Below, one piece after another: positions 48,423-60,917 of a DNA stretch of 64,000 bases. The position numbers and the translations under genes were made by a program. Source of the DNA: Casuarina equisetifolia (lineage: Eukaryota > Streptophyta > Magnoliopsida > Fagales > Casuarinaceae). Location: assembly GCA_028551475.1 (NCBI GenBank), contig CM052355.1, forward strand, positions 16,079,543 to 16,143,542. Direction: 5' to 3'. The notes under the pieces are model-generated. The model was not told the origin of the DNA and made no database searches. It was given only the letters and a program-made list of their open reading frames with translations. Numbering within the stretch: the first letter of the stretch is position 1; every line of letters begins with the position of its first letter.

Positions 48423-49125
48423 TGTGGTAAAACTTAAATAAATAAAATATCTTTATTCTTGAGGTGACTTTTGAATTGAGTGTTTGAATATTTTAATATA
48501 GTATCAAAACTTAGGTTGAATCTATTCTATCTCTTATAACCTTAAGCATAATATTCTTTAGCATGTAAATGTGTGTATATTGTGCAAAAGTTTTACACTT
48601 AGTATGCAGTTTTGAATGATGAGATTTAAATAAAAGAAGTGTTTTCCTAACTTTTGAATAACTTTTGGATTGGTTATTGTGCCTTTTAATAGTAAGTATT
48701 TTGACATTTTATTTCTAAATGTCTTTCCTTCTAGACTCTTCTTATATAAGTGGAAAAACAATTTCGATAGGGAGTAACCGGGCTCTACGACTTTTTAGGA
48801 TTTTTTTTTACCCTAATCAACTTTTTCTTAAGGAAATTACCTGTCATTTTTTAAATCCATTGCAATAATCTCATGATACATTGTTGTCTAGAGCTCGTTA
48901 CTCTATCCCTCTATTTGCTCGGCTTCTAGAGAGGGTTACTGAGATAATCAGGAAACTTTTTAGGGAACAAAATAACGGTAAGAATGGGTGGATCAAACTA
49001 AGCCGTCAATAAAAAAAATTTAAATAAATTACTAAACAAAGGCATCCCAGATTTGACGTACAGAGCCAAAAAATCAGGACTTTGTCGAAAATTCTCAAAA
49101 CAATCAAGTATAGTTACATTTTCTA

Positions 49126-49283
49126 CGCCCATGGTTTACTTTCTTGCAGTACAAAATTTGTGATTAAAGACATTTTTTTCCCTTATAAATGGAAAAATGC
49201 AACTAACTCCATAATTATTTCTAGTTTCTGACGTCACAAAACCGGTATATATACTGCCCCGCCCATGGTTTACTTTCTTGCAG
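49126..49283 (+). repeat. Exact 24-bp direct repeat 134 bp apart, in the DUF506 promoter/leader
   Basis: Copies at 49126-49149 and 49260-49283 share CGCCCATGGTTTACTTTC and TTGCAG. The first is upstream of the TATA box and the second sits around the expected transcription start. The interval between them therefore contains the core promoter. Confidence 0.9.
49229..49253 (+). promoter_or_regulatory. Core promoter of the DUF506 gene: TGACGTCA and TATA box
   Basis: A palindromic bZIP/CRE-type site TGACGTCA at 49229-49236 lies 9 bp before TATATATA at 49246-49253. Transcription would begin near 49275-49285, so the in-frame ATG at 49265 should be outside the mRNA. This supports the start at 49358. 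Confidence 0.6.
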
Positions 49284-49357
49284 GAGCCTTTTCTTCCTTT
49301 CCCACCATTTCTTTCTTTGTCTCTTTCCCTTTGCTCGTCTTCCTTGCTAACAGAGAG

Positions 49358-50933
49358 ATGGGTGTTCCTTTTGAAGAGAAGGCTCTTCGAGAAGATAACC
49401 ACAGCCTTGAAGAAAAAGCTTGGGTGTTTTTGGGTGAAGATATGTGGGAGCCCGACCAACCATTCGAGGGAAAGCCGGATGAATATGAATATGAATATGA
49501 ATATGAATATGAATATGAATCTGATAGCAGTGACTCGCACATCCCAGTTGAGAGAATCTTGTACTGGGAATCACAGGACGCCTTGCTTCAGGCATGTTTT
49601 TCTATCTGTACATGAACGCAATCTCTGGTATCACATATTCTTCACACTACACAAGAACGCTAGCGTTCTCTTTCCTGGTTTCTTCTTGGTGTTTCATACA
49701 TGTCTATAAGTTTAAGGATGCCCTTTTTTCTGAAACTGTTTAGACTTGTGCTGCTAAGCGAAAAGAAAAGTGAAGGGAAAGAACTCTCAAATTTGTGCTG
49801 TATATTTCATTGATGAACGCTATTATGATGATATGATAGATTTTGCAAGCTTCCGACCTGTTTATTGCTTATTTATCCTTAATTTGAGGTTGCCAATGTA
49901 TGAGTTGTGGCTAGACAGCAGTCGTTCACGTCCTTTACATGGAGATAATTGGTTGCATTCATAACATGTCTGGTTGCAAGCGTCGATGGATATTCGTTTT
50001 ATTTCCTTCAAAATAAGAAAAATCTCAGAAACTTTAGTTGGTACCCCGTAGGAATCTGTTATTCTAAGCCACATGTTCGGATTATTTCCGTCATTAAATA
50101 AAAAGAAAGAAAAGGGAAAATTATAACTTTATTATGAGTTTTCAGAAATCCGAATTATTAATTAGAAAATGATTTTCTGTACTTATTCAGGAGGTTTTAG
50201 AGCACTATCACTCGACAGCCTCGATTTTGCGGCAGGAGATTATGAGAATCATAGAGCTTGCCAAAGCATCCGATTTCTGCAAGTGCACCAAGTCAACCTT
50301 TGGTTCTTGTATCCACTGCCTGCGACGAGAAGTAGTGAATTTGCTTTGTGACAGAGGATTTAGGACCACTCTCTGCACCTCAAAATGGAAACGCACCGAA
50401 AGGTATCCGGGAGGTAAAATCTCTACATGCTTTTTCTTACAGCAATCGTCTTTTTGACATACTATTTACTGCAAATCCTCACATCTGACTGGTTTCTTCG
50501 TTGTCGATTTCCTTTCTCTTGGAATGCAGGGTCGCATGAGTATGTTGAGCTGATAGGAAGCACGCCCTCCCGAAAGAAGCAAATACCATTCCTGATTGAG
50601 TTGGAGTTCCGGGATCAATTCAAGCTTGCCAAAGCAAGTGACAAGTACCACAAACTTGTAAACCAGCTACCAGAATGCTACATAGGGAAAGCTGACCACC
50701 TCAACGCCATTGTTCGCGTTGTGTGCGATGCAGCTAAGAGGTCCATGAAGGAAAAGAAAATCCATATGGGTCCGTGGCGAAAACGAAGCTTCATGCAAAT
50801 GAAATGGTCAGGTTCTTCTCAGAGGGGCTCTACTTATGATGAATCCCTCAACCAACTTCCTTCCCATTTGTTCAGTCAAGCAAGCGAGTCGAGTTTACAC
50901 TTTGCTGCTGCTCCGGCTGTGGCTGTCACCTAA
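49358..50933 (+). CDS. DUF506 (PDDEXK-like) family protein
   Basis: Three exons: 49358-49591, 50191-50413 and 50530-50933 (stop TAA); 861 nt, 286 residues. Intron 2 is GT-AG. Intron 1 must begin CAG|GCATGT at 49592, a GC donor, because every GT alternative nearby gives a stop or loses the conserved junction LLQ|EVLEHYHS. An upstream in-frame ATG at 49265 adds a hydrophobic leader but lies at or before the predicted transcription start, so 49358 is preferred. DUF506 landmarks: ILYWESQDALLQEVLEHY, a Cys-rich part (CKCTKSTFGSCIHCLRREVV), LCTSKWKRTERYPGGSHEYV, PFLIELEFRDQFKLAK, LPECYIGKADHL and MGPWRKRSFMQMKW. The family is plant-specific, related to PDDEXK nucleases by fold prediction, with no settled function. 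Residues 42-54 are a Glu-Tyr repeat. Confidence 0.88.
49481..49520 (+). repeat. In-frame hexanucleotide microsatellite (GAATAT)6.7
   Basis: Forty bp of perfect GAATAT repeats in exon 1 of the DUF506 gene. Phase is exact, so it encodes (Glu-Tyr)6-Glu. Changes by whole units would keep the frame. Confidence 0.95.
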
Positions 50934-52136
50934 TTTAAGCCGGAATTTGACATGTCGCCGTCCGATTTTGTCTCTATTCTTGGACTTGTGCAGTACATGT
51001 TAGGTGGTATGTATACGGGTACTACGTTTGCGGTTGCCGGAGTTCTGTAACTGAAGTTCCTGTGGTTGATGAGACCCCCTGAAAGCTTATCGTTTGGGTC
51101 ATCTAAACAGTCCCTAGGATTCATAATAGAGAAGGTTGAAGAATCTTAGTGTTTGGAGTGCCAGTAGGCTCATCAAGAAATATTACAAGGAACATTACCA
51201 ACTTTTTATCTTGTCTGCATGAATCAAGGGACCAAACTGTTGAATGTTTGCCTATTCTTCTTGCCTCATGAAACCCGACCATTTAGAGAACCGAAAAAGA
51301 GAGATCATCAAAGTTTATATGTCAAGTTGGATAATGATGCCACAAACATTTTGACTACAAATTAATTGAGATTATGAAAAGTAGAAGAAGTTTTTAAAAC
51401 TTTTAGCTAGTTTTAGTACTAAGCTCTAAAATAATTTGATTAGCAAATATCTAGTAGCAGTTGAAAACAACTTATAATTCGAAAAAAAAAAATCCTAAAA
51501 ATAACGTTTCAGTAATAATAAATCCTTGAATCACAACGTAAGCAGACTACAGCTTTAAGGTTTTCTAATCCAAAATAAAAACACTTTAGTAATGGTCACT
51601 AAATCAGAAAGCGTAAAGTCAAAAATAAGCAAAGAAGTTAATTTGTTGAACAAGAACAAGCATCAAGTTAACATTAAAAAAAAAAAAAATCAGCTACAAG
51701 AAATTCGGCAATATCAATCCACGTGTCTGCAATTCTCTTCCTTAATACATAAACGAAGCTTGAATTATTTTCCATGTATCTTCAATATCTGTCTACTTTA
51801 TTCGCATGCCAAGATACACCACACGGGCTACGTTCCGGAAGCGAATGTCCACATCAATTCACGCTCCCAACTTAGCTTCCACGTGGCTCCATGTGGACAA
51901 CACATGAGTGGAGAATGCACAACAAGTGGACACCTTGACTTGTTCCACATGAATCTCCTCCCTCATGCACGAATCACCACAAATATAAAAATATATTTTT
52001 GAAATATGTGTTGAGAAAATAAGCACTTCTTCATTCAATACAGCGTCGTGCGGTTTAGTCTTTTCCTTTCAAGGAAAACGCTGCCGTCTTCTCTTGATTA
52101 TCATCGTTCGTTTGATTCAGTGTCACTAACTATAAA
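50934..52136. other. Intergenic; right part looks promoter-like
   Basis: The DUF506 3' UTR is on the left. 51715-52000 is less AT-rich and has clustered CACGTG-type motifs: CCACGTGT at about 51720, CCACGTGG at about 51880, and several CACATG sites. This suggests a light- or ABA-type promoter ahead of the possible gene at 52137. Confidence 0.45.
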
Positions 52137-52579
52137 ATGACGTCTCTCATTTCTTCCTGCACTTCACTCACTAAAACGACGTTGCACAGGGCCAGTGCAG
52201 TTTCTAAACTTAAAGAGATAAGATCCTTTGGTCATGTTTAAACATGAAATTATTTTCTAACTTATAAATTACTTTGGGGTTAAATTTTAAATTTTCTTTA
52301 TTTAGTACCAAGGTCAAGATAAGATCTAATTTAAGTTCCATCATTTTGAGCCCTCGGTTTGTAAAGGGGGTGTTGAGAATTGTTATCACTTCAATCATAT
52401 TTAAATATGAATTTATCATCTTAAGAAGTTTTTTCTCGGATATGATACTGAAACTTGTTGCTGGTCAGATTGAAATGCCGAAACCAACAAAGAGTCCGTG
52501 CCTTTGGAAGTTGCCAGGATCGACCTCCATCCTTCCTCCTGCGAATATAACTGAGTTCTTTTCACATCATGATGTGCAG
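52137..52579 (+). pseudogene. Possible 5' exons of an unidentified gene cut off by a copia insertion
   Basis: ATG 52137 opens a Ser/Thr-rich, basic start (MTSLISSCTSLTKTTLHRAS) that looks like a plastid transit peptide. An acceptor-like GGTCAG at about 52469 precedes an open exon reading IEMPKPTKSPCLWKLPGST and then ILPPANITEFFSHHDV, which stays open until the LTR at 52582. A donor at 52193 or 52241 would join the two in frame. The sequence then runs into the LTR, with a donor-like GTATGT made across the junction. I do not recognise the protein, and no continuation is seen beyond 59114. Speculative but coherent. Confidence 0.3.
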
Positions 52580-52581
52580 TA

Positions 52582-52790
52582 TGTTGAGAAAATAGGTGTA
52601 GCCTATTGTACAATGTGTAAAAACATCACCACAAGTTGCTATGGACCTTTGGACAATAGGATGTGTTGCTTAGAATACTTGTATATTTAGTTTTTCATAC
52701 CGTTTTCCTTTACTTCTTGTAACGTTAGAACACAGTTAATACAAGATTTGAAAGCACTCTTTCCAACTTATGTGTATGTTTTTCTCATCA
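52582..52790 (+). repeat. 5' LTR of the 6.5-kb copia element
   Basis: 209 bp, TG...CA ends, followed at once by the initiator-Met PBS-like TGGTATCATAGAG. Confidence 0.87.
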
Positions 52791-54769
52791 TGGTATCATA
52801 GAGTAGGTCAATCCTTGTTTCCTAACATGTTAACTTTTTCTTTTTCCTTTTTCTTTTCCACTTTTTTTCACTTTCACACCATTATTTTGCTCTTTTTGGA
52901 ATTGTTTTTCATCCATTTCAATTTACTTTGGTTGAATTTGTTTCCTTCTACATGTTTGAATTTGTTCTCTAAATCAAACACTCTTCTTCCCAGTGCTCAT
53001 TTTCTTTGCTACTAGTAGCCCAACCACAGTTTTTGTTTTCGGAATCTCTTTGAGGCATTTTATCGAATAGATTGTAAATGTCCCATGTTTATTCAATTTG
53101 CTCTATTTTTGCACGAGCATTTCGTCAAACACCTTGCACGCTCACTTCCCACTATGTTTCTTGGTTGATTCTTGCTAATGGACGTAGCAACAAAGATCAA
53201 GCACAAGGAAGGTTTGTGCCCATCGGTGCCCACCACAAGGTAGAGGCTACCATTCTTCGCCCTAAGTTTCTAGAGATCCTCTTACTATTGCACTTGTGCA
53301 ATAGAGGGATCCTTTATTTCTCCATCCCAGTGATGCAATTGGGGTACTGATTGTCACTGAAAGAGCCAACAATTTTGCAACTTGGAGTAAAGATATGAAT
53401 ATCGCTTTATTAAGGAAGAACAAATTTGGATTCATTGATGGTTCTTTCCTAAATTTAAACCTAGATTTGCCCTTATACTTATAATGGGAGGGATGCAATG
53501 GAGTCATTCTTTCATGGCTTCTTACATCTCTTTCACCAAATCTCTACACGAGATTCACCTATGCAACTAGTGCGTGGGATGTGTGGTCTTACTTGAACAA
53601 AAGCATTTCCAAGGTGGGCAACAAAGAAATCATTTTTGTGAAGAGAGTAATCATTCTCCATGTTCAACACCTAATGGATGCCTATGTGATGCACTTGGAA
53701 AGGCTTTGGGATTAACTTTTAGCCTATCTTGTGATTATGAGTTTGAGGATTATTAGGATGAAGGCAACCTCATGGAGTTTCTTCTTAGCCTGAATGACAA
53801 CTATGCATAACTTAGATCCCAAATATAGAATAATTGTCTCTTACTAACTCTTGAAGACACCATCACCATGGTGAGGGATAAAAAATCCACCAAAATCTTG
53901 GCCAACAATGTTTGTAGCCAATCTATGATTTTTTAGTGCACTAGGGCTCCTTAGGGAAGATAGGTCTCATGATAGCTCACTTTGCAGATGGGTTAGACAT
54001 TTGGATTACTTCATAGGTGGGTTAGGCATTCTGGACCATTTTTGCAAATGGGTCAAATGCAGAGTGCTTTATGAGCAAGACAGGTGCACTAGGTCATACC
54101 TTTCCAAATAGGTTGTCATCTTATGGGTGAACCTAATAACTAAACGACATATCATTCAATGCCATCTGAATTTCACTTTTCCTCCAAAAATGCTAATCCC
54201 TTACATGGAGGAGAAGTTTCTTGCACCCATTGTAGCAAAAATGGTCACTAAATTTCTAAATGTTATTTTTTAGTGCCATGTGCTCATTGTAGAACCACTG
54301 ATCATAACAAAGAATAATGTTATAAGCTTATTGGCAACTTTAGCAAAAAGAAAGTCAGCAAAAGGAAGGTGGATAGCCAAACATCCATTAATTAAGTGAC
54401 TTCTACAATTTCCATTAACAAAAAGGCCTTGAAACTTGATGCCAATAACCATGAAAAGGTTGTCACTCTCCTTAATGGAGTTTCTACCTCATTAAGGTCA
54501 AGTTACCTAAGAGCTCAAATCTTTTTTGAATTGGATTATAGATTAAGGTGTTAGTAATCATTTTATTGGAAACTTTGATTGTCTATCATCTCCTAAGCCA
54601 TGCAAGCATGGATTTAGGATTGTAAATTTGTCCTATGGTTATATAATTCATGTTATTTATACTAGTTTAGTGCATTTACCCAATGGTCATATCCTTAAAA
54701 CCATCTTATGCTCATTTACTTTCAATGCAAATTTAATATCCATTGCCAAATTGTAATTTTAGCCTTTCT

Positions 54770-56340
54770 AGCAATCAAGAAGAGGGATTAAATTGATTGG
54801 CTATTTAAAAGACAAACACAATTATCACAATATATAATGCAGTAAAATTAAACAATGAAGCAAGCAAGAAAGAACATAAGAATTTTTAGAAGTTTTAGTC
54901 ATAATTAATATGGTTAGAAGGCCTCTTTTGCTATTCTTTGCAACCTTTACAAGAGTTCACAACTCTTACAACCAATCTTTTCTTTAAGAGATCTAGTCTA
55001 ATCCCACCAAGGAACTTCAATGGTGAATAAATACAACAATAAAATGAACTTGCTATGAATATGATAGCTGAGCAAGCTGTAACAACACTCAATAACAATA
55101 ATATTAATCAAAGTAGTATGGTCAAGAAGTGCTCAATAAGATAATAACTTTGATAAACACGTTGTGGCAACAAGCTTAAGTGCTTCAAGGTTTTTGAAAT
55201 GTATATCTCGGTGGTCTCTTTCTTCTTTTTCTTCTTCACCTCTATTTAAGGCTTATTTCCACCATAGGTCTTCCTCATAGCCATTTCCCAATTTCCTTTT
55301 TCTTACAACTATTTCCTTTTTCTTACTTCAATTTGAAGCAAAATGTACCTAGACCTAATCTTGCCTCAATCAATCCACTTAAATCGGCTTGATTGAATTT
55401 CTTCTTCTTCTATTAAAAGCATCCCAAAATAGTAAATATATTTTTCTTTCCTTTCTCATGAGACCATAACATAAGGAAGGAGAGATCATACAAATTGGGC
55501 ATTCGGGTCTTTGATAATGACATGGATGCAAATTTGATTTCCGCCCACATTGAATCCTAATTTCCTTTATGGGATTATATCAAAAACTCTTGAATAGAAG
55601 TTCCCCTCTTTATAATATACTTCCTCTTAATAATCCTTATTAAAAATTTTCCCAAATATCTATTCATTGGTTGCGTAGTGGAAGAAAGTAATCCCAAATA
55701 ACGATTTTAGACTTATTGTATGAGAATGAAAATTTGAGCATATCTTCATGGCTTAAATCTATGCATATCTTTATGGCTTGAATAGATATTGACCTTCATC
55801 TTCAAGACTTCTTATGAATCCAAGTATAACTTTGCAGCAAGGATTTAAGTCTGTGCATTCCATCTCTTTTTTCGGATAGATTGTGATGAATCTTGATAAC
55901 TCGATCTAGTATCAAGCAAGATCGAATGGTGGCAAAGAGGTGTAGTTCCTACAGGCTAGGGTTACAAGTGCTTCAAGCAAGATTGGGTTAATTGTTATGC
56001 ATATGTTGCCTTGAAAGTGAGTCAAATAACATTTTGGGCTAGGCTTGTGCATTTAATTAGATGCTAACTGAGAGTCCAATGCATATAGAATTAACTAGGT
56101 GGGCTACAGGTTGGACTGAGAGATTGGTTAAATGTTCAACATAATCATAGTTGACAAGTTAAGTTGTAGCTTGGGCTAAGAAATAATCTAAAGATCTAAA
56201 TGAAGTTGCATCAAAAGCAAAATACCTTCCAAGCATAATATCCACCTAAAACTAAAGCAAATACACTTAAAACAATATGATGACTTGTTTTGTCATATCA
56301 AAACATTATAATTCCACAATATATTCCACAACCAAATATT
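54770..56340 (-). mobile_element. Insertion of about 1.57 kb interrupting the copia pol, possibly a decayed solo LTR
   Basis: The pol reading breaks after NANLISIAKL near 54750 and resumes with DIWTRAMTGLG near 56390. The sequence between is non-coding and close in length to the 1.63-kb LTRs further right. Its left end (GAAGAGGGATTAAATTGATTG) resembles their right terminus seen in reverse (GAAAAGGGGGTTGAATTGTT). It is too diverged to be sure. Confidence 0.45.
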
Positions 56341-58953
56341 GTTGAGATAACCATTATTGATTCATTTTTTTAATCTAGATTTTTGCTTTTTTTAGGACAT
56401 ATGGACTAGGGCAATGACAGGACTGGGTATGATGCATGATAGACTTTACTACTTAGTGTCTAAACATGGCTAGTGTCACCATTTTTCTAATGATGCTCAT
56501 GGTGCACCTTTTGTACTTTCAATTCATTTAGTAAACCTTTTATAATGAATTATAATATTTTACATCGATGTTTGAGACATCCTTTTATGAAAATGATGCA
56601 ACTTATTCTATGTTTAACTACTTTATTATCTTTTGAATCAAATAAGACTTGTTATGTTTTCCTTTTAGCCAAACAAACACGATCACCTTTTCATGCTAGT
56701 ACCATATTAACTTAGCATATTTTCAATTTAATCCACATGGATATTTGGGGCCTCACCATAATTGATGATTATTTGTGTGCAACCTAGATTTTATTTTTTA
56801 TTTTTTATTTTTTATGTAAGCTAAAACTCTAGCTCATATTAAATTTTTTTTGGCACACTCTTCAACCTAATTCAACACACTTATACATTGTGTTACAATT
56901 AATAATGCCCAAGATTTTTTTTTTGTCTCCACTTGCATTACATTCTTTGCCTTTCATGGTATGATCTATAGGAGTTCCAATGTGTATACCCTATAGTAGA
57001 ATGGTGTAGTTGAAAGGAAACCTCATCATATTTTCAATGTTGTGAGGACATTAAAATTTTTAGGCAAGCATTCCCATCCTCTTTTTAGATGAATGTGTGC
57101 TTATTATGACCTATTTGATTAATAATATGCCCACCAATAATTTGTAAGGGAAAACACCCTTTGAAGCTCTCTTTAGAAAATCTCTTTCTCTTGATCACTT
57201 TTAGGTCTTTAGATGTTTATGTTATGCCACTAATCTTACCAAGCATGCCAAGTTTAGGCTACATGCCATCACTTGTATCTTCACGGATTATCCTTCCACG
57301 TAGAAAGGGTATAGACTTTATTCTTTTGCACATGCCACCCCTTCCTTTTCTTTTCCTTCTCCTCCCACATCATTAGATGACCCTTTAAAGTCCACTCACA
57401 TTGTTCTTAATCCTAGATAGGTTTTTGTTATAGCTAAAGAGATTTAGACATTAGAGTCTAATTGTACATGAGACCTAATTACCCTTTATGCAAGACATAA
57501 ACTCATTGGTTATAAGTAGATTTACAAGATTAAGCATAAGGCAAATAGGAGCATTGAGAAGTACAAGGCCTATCTTATTGCTAAAGGAATACCTATCATG
57601 AGGGAATTGATTATAAAAAGACTTTTTCTTCTATTGGGAAGATGATTACTATTTATATTTTAGTAACTCTTGTCACCGTTAAGCATTAAGAGATTCATCA
57701 AATGGATATGAACAATGCCTTCCTTCAAGGTGACTTGGATGCTAAAGGTTACATGACCATTCGTAAGGGCATTCAATGTCAAGGGGACTCTAAGTTTGTT
57801 GTCTACGAAAGTCACTATATGGACTTAAGAAAACATTTCAACATTGGTACTTCAAGTTTACAAATGTCTTGATTGCAAATGGCTTTCATTAGTTATATTA
57901 TGACATTTCTTTTACATCAAGCACACAAGTAAAGGTTTTCTCATTATCTTCATTTTTGTTGATGATATTTCAATAACAAGGAAAGATAAGTCTACTACTT
58001 AAAAATTGAAGGATTATTTGAATTTCAAATTTCACATTAAAGACCTTTAGGCCATTTAATTACTTCCTTGGAATTAAGATAGAATGGAAAAACATCAGTT
58101 TTGTACTTAATCAAAGGAAATATACCCTTAAACTTATTTCAGAGTGTGGATTGGCTAGAAACAAAACTTTCATGATACCTTTGAAACATAATCACAAGTA
58201 TGTCAACATTGCTTTTTTTTTTTATATACTCTTTAACAAATGGTTGACCCACCATTTCAAAATAATTCTAGTTATTAATAACTTATAGGAAAATTGATAT
58301 ATCTCACTATGATGAGATCATGCATTAGTTATGTTGTTCAAATTTTTAGTTAATTCATGTATGGCCTAAGGGTATCACATCATTAGGTAGGCCTTCAAGT
58401 TATTTGATATGTTAAAAGTTTGTCAGGTCTTATACTATTAATTAGATCAAATAGTGAGATTGTACTATAAGTTTATAGTGATTGTAATTATATATCATGT
58501 CCCATGGGAAGGAGATCGACTAAAGGTTTTTATGTCAAGCTAAGGAGTTCCTTGATTTCTTGGAAGTGTAAAAAGCAATCCTTTGTTTCCAAATCCTCCA
58601 TTGAATCCAAGTATTGCACTATGGCCACAACAATGTGTGAAATTATTTACCTTTTAAGGCTTTTAAAAGATTTATGGGTAACCCCTTTAGAACCTATCAC
58701 GCTTTACCATGACAATGAGTCTACCATAAACTTGTTACCAATCTAGTTTTTTATGAAAAAAAAATAACACATAGAAATGGATTGTCATTTCATTCATGCA
58801 AAGGTACTTATGGGAAATCATACATACGAAGTGTGTTCCATCAGAAGGTTAACTACAAATATCTTAGCAAAGCTTTATGAATTTGATAGCACCATTTTCT
58901 ACTAGGCAAGCTAGGCATGTATGACTTGTACCATACACTAACTTGAGGGGTGA

Positions 58954-59114
58954 TGTTGAGAAAATAGGTGCAGCCTATTGTATAGTTTGTAAAAGCATCA
59001 CCCAAGTCATGCTATGGACCTTTAGGCAATATATGTGACTTTTAACATTAAAGCATAAGTTAATATAGGATTTTAGAGCATTCTTTCCAATTTATATGTG
59101 TTCTTCTTATGACA
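58954..59114 (+). repeat. 3' LTR of the 6.5-kb copia element, internally shortened
   Basis: 161 bp, homologous to 52582-52790 but missing about 50 bp internally. It is preceded by the polypurine tract TTGAGGGGTGA. Confidence 0.85.
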
Positions 59115-59288
59115 ATATGTTAAATATTATATGGCTAAATGGAATATTATGCTTCAAGTACCAATTCCATTGCGTTTGATCAAGATATCCATTTGTCTTA
59201 GACTGCATCACATACATTTAATCTCCTAGGGCCTATTTTCTACGAATGTTCCTTTTGTTAAAGGAACATAAAGTATGTGGGACAAATC

Positions 59289-60917
59289 TGTTGGAAAATA
59301 AGGTTTTGCTGTGACTAAAAATATTTTTAGTAAATATCAATTCTTAAAATATATTTTTATATGTGCAAAAAGAAAAATTATAGGAAGTAAAAGGTGTACA
59401 AATTATAATATCAATTAATGATATTATAAAATAATCAGGGTTCCTACATTCCTTCATAAAACATATTCTTAAAGTTCTTGTGACATATATTTGAATATTT
59501 GAATATTTGAATATTTGAACAAATTGATTATTTGAATATTTCTTTAAGAAACAAAATATACTTGAATATATTTTATTTAGGAATATGATACTTGATTTAA
59601 TGTAATTGTAGGAACATGAGGGGCATTGACTCTATCTTGATATTAGTTCGAAGTCTATATATGTAGTACACCAAAATATGAACTTTGTAAAAGATCATAT
59701 TTTTGGATTGTGTTTACATAATTAAACTTTGGACCCTGTTGATATTAGACTGTATTTATTTGTTGGATCCTTTATTACTAGACTGGACCCTTTGTTGCTG
59801 GACCGAGACTATGTGATGTGGCCCAAGCTCACGTCAACCCAACCCTACTAGAGTCTTCTCACGCTATGGTGTTGTCTTGTCCATTAGAAAAGCGCCCTAC
59901 CACAATGTTGTCTCACTTAATAGAAAGACGCACATAAGAGGTCTCTCTTAATGATTTTGCCCTAGCCGCTTCACTTGTCTCTGATGTCATCTCTACTTCT
60001 CTCAAGCACCGAAACCTTAACGGGAGGATTCTGGAGAAGATGGGCTGTCAGAACGGTCAGATTTTGGCTTTGAAGGCTGAGAGAAAGTTGATTTGATAAA
60101 TAGCCTACTATTCCTAATGGAAAGAAGGCTATGGTTCAGGTTTGATCCTAAAAGGCCTTAGGATCTGCTTCTTATTTAAAGGAGATGTGTGCATGAAGAT
60201 TTTCTCTTGATGATTTACATCTATTTGAAGTGTTCTCTTTGTGAAGAAAGTTTCTTAAGCTCACCTTCTATTTGATTCGAGTTCACTCATCTCTCGGTGA
60301 CTCACAAGGGTTCGGTGATATTTGACTATCTGCTTTGATCTTTGATTATATATTCAATCATAGCTTGTATAACATTATTTATGTGCTGATTTCATTTATA
60401 AACATTTACTGCACATAAATTTTGAGGAAAATCCAAAACCCTAATTTATTCAAATTAGGGATTTCGTGATAGGAGTTCTGTATCTTGATATATATACATG
60501 AATAGCTCTTCTTATTAGCAATATCCCATAAACTAACATATTATTTGGGGATTTGCTACTGTACATGATCTTTTGACCACAACTTGTATTCAGACTTGAG
60601 AATTCCTTTAAGAAGGAATTATTTAGATTAGGAAGAACATGTTTTCCTAATTAGGTTGAGTAAAAGTAACTTCAATCGGTTGAATTGAAGGAGAAAAGGA
60701 TTGACGTAGGACTCTAAGATAGAGTGCCGAACCATCGTGGTAAATTGGGTGTTAATTCTCTTGCTGTTCACTTGTTTAAATAATTTTGTTTGTTGGATTG
60801 CTTATTATCACATAAATTGTTAAGTAACTTGATTGAATTTTTTATACTATACAAAAACATTGATTTGGTAGAATAACAATTCAACCTCTCATTCTTATTA
60901 AGCCATAAAACCCAACA
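59289..60917 (+). mobile_element. Solo LTR, 1.63 kb, SIRE/Maximus-like copia type
   Basis: It begins TGTTGGAAAATAAGG and ends AAAACCCAACA. The flanks AAATC (59284-59288) and TAATC (60918-60922) agree in four of five bases, fitting an aged target duplication. No PBS follows and no polypurine tract precedes it, so it is a recombined solo LTR. It is homologous, in reverse orientation, to 61458-63088, which belongs to a copia element. Confidence 0.8.

Larger units (their letters stand above)
45720..49125. other. Intergenic, AT-rich, with scattered short repeats
   Basis: It contains a GA microsatellite (47127-47162), a near-palindrome (48400-48422), and short phrases shared between 46050-46090 and 48395-48440 (AATCACATATTAAATAT), suggesting a common mobile family. 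No gene is recognised. Confidence 0.5.
52582..59114 (+). mobile_element. Degenerate Ty1/copia retrotransposon, 6.5 kb, with an internal insertion
   Basis: 5' LTR 52582-52790 and 3' LTR 58954-59114 are homologous and begin TGTTGAGAAAATAGGTG. The PBS TGGTATCATAGAG directly follows the 5' LTR at 52791; the polypurine tract TTGAGGGGTGA precedes the 3' LTR at 58943-58953. Internal order: gag remnant about 53450-54000; protease-end region with NANLISIAKL near 54750; gag-pre-integrase at about 56390-56460; integrase about 56560-57150 (LLAKQTRSPFHAS, IHMDIWG, NGVVERK); RT about 57500-58130 (LYGLKKTFQHWYFKF, FLGIKIEW); RNase H 58504-58746 (SWKCKKQSFVSKSSIESKYC, YHDNESTINLLP). Stops and frameshifts throughout. 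No target duplication is evident, unlike the other copia element. Confidence 0.88.

Noticed and set aside
49265..49357. In-frame ATG at 49265 giving a hydrophobic N-terminus to the DUF506 protein
   Set aside because: It lies only about 12 bp after the TATA box, before the expected transcription start. Kept as a question in the findings rather than as the start.
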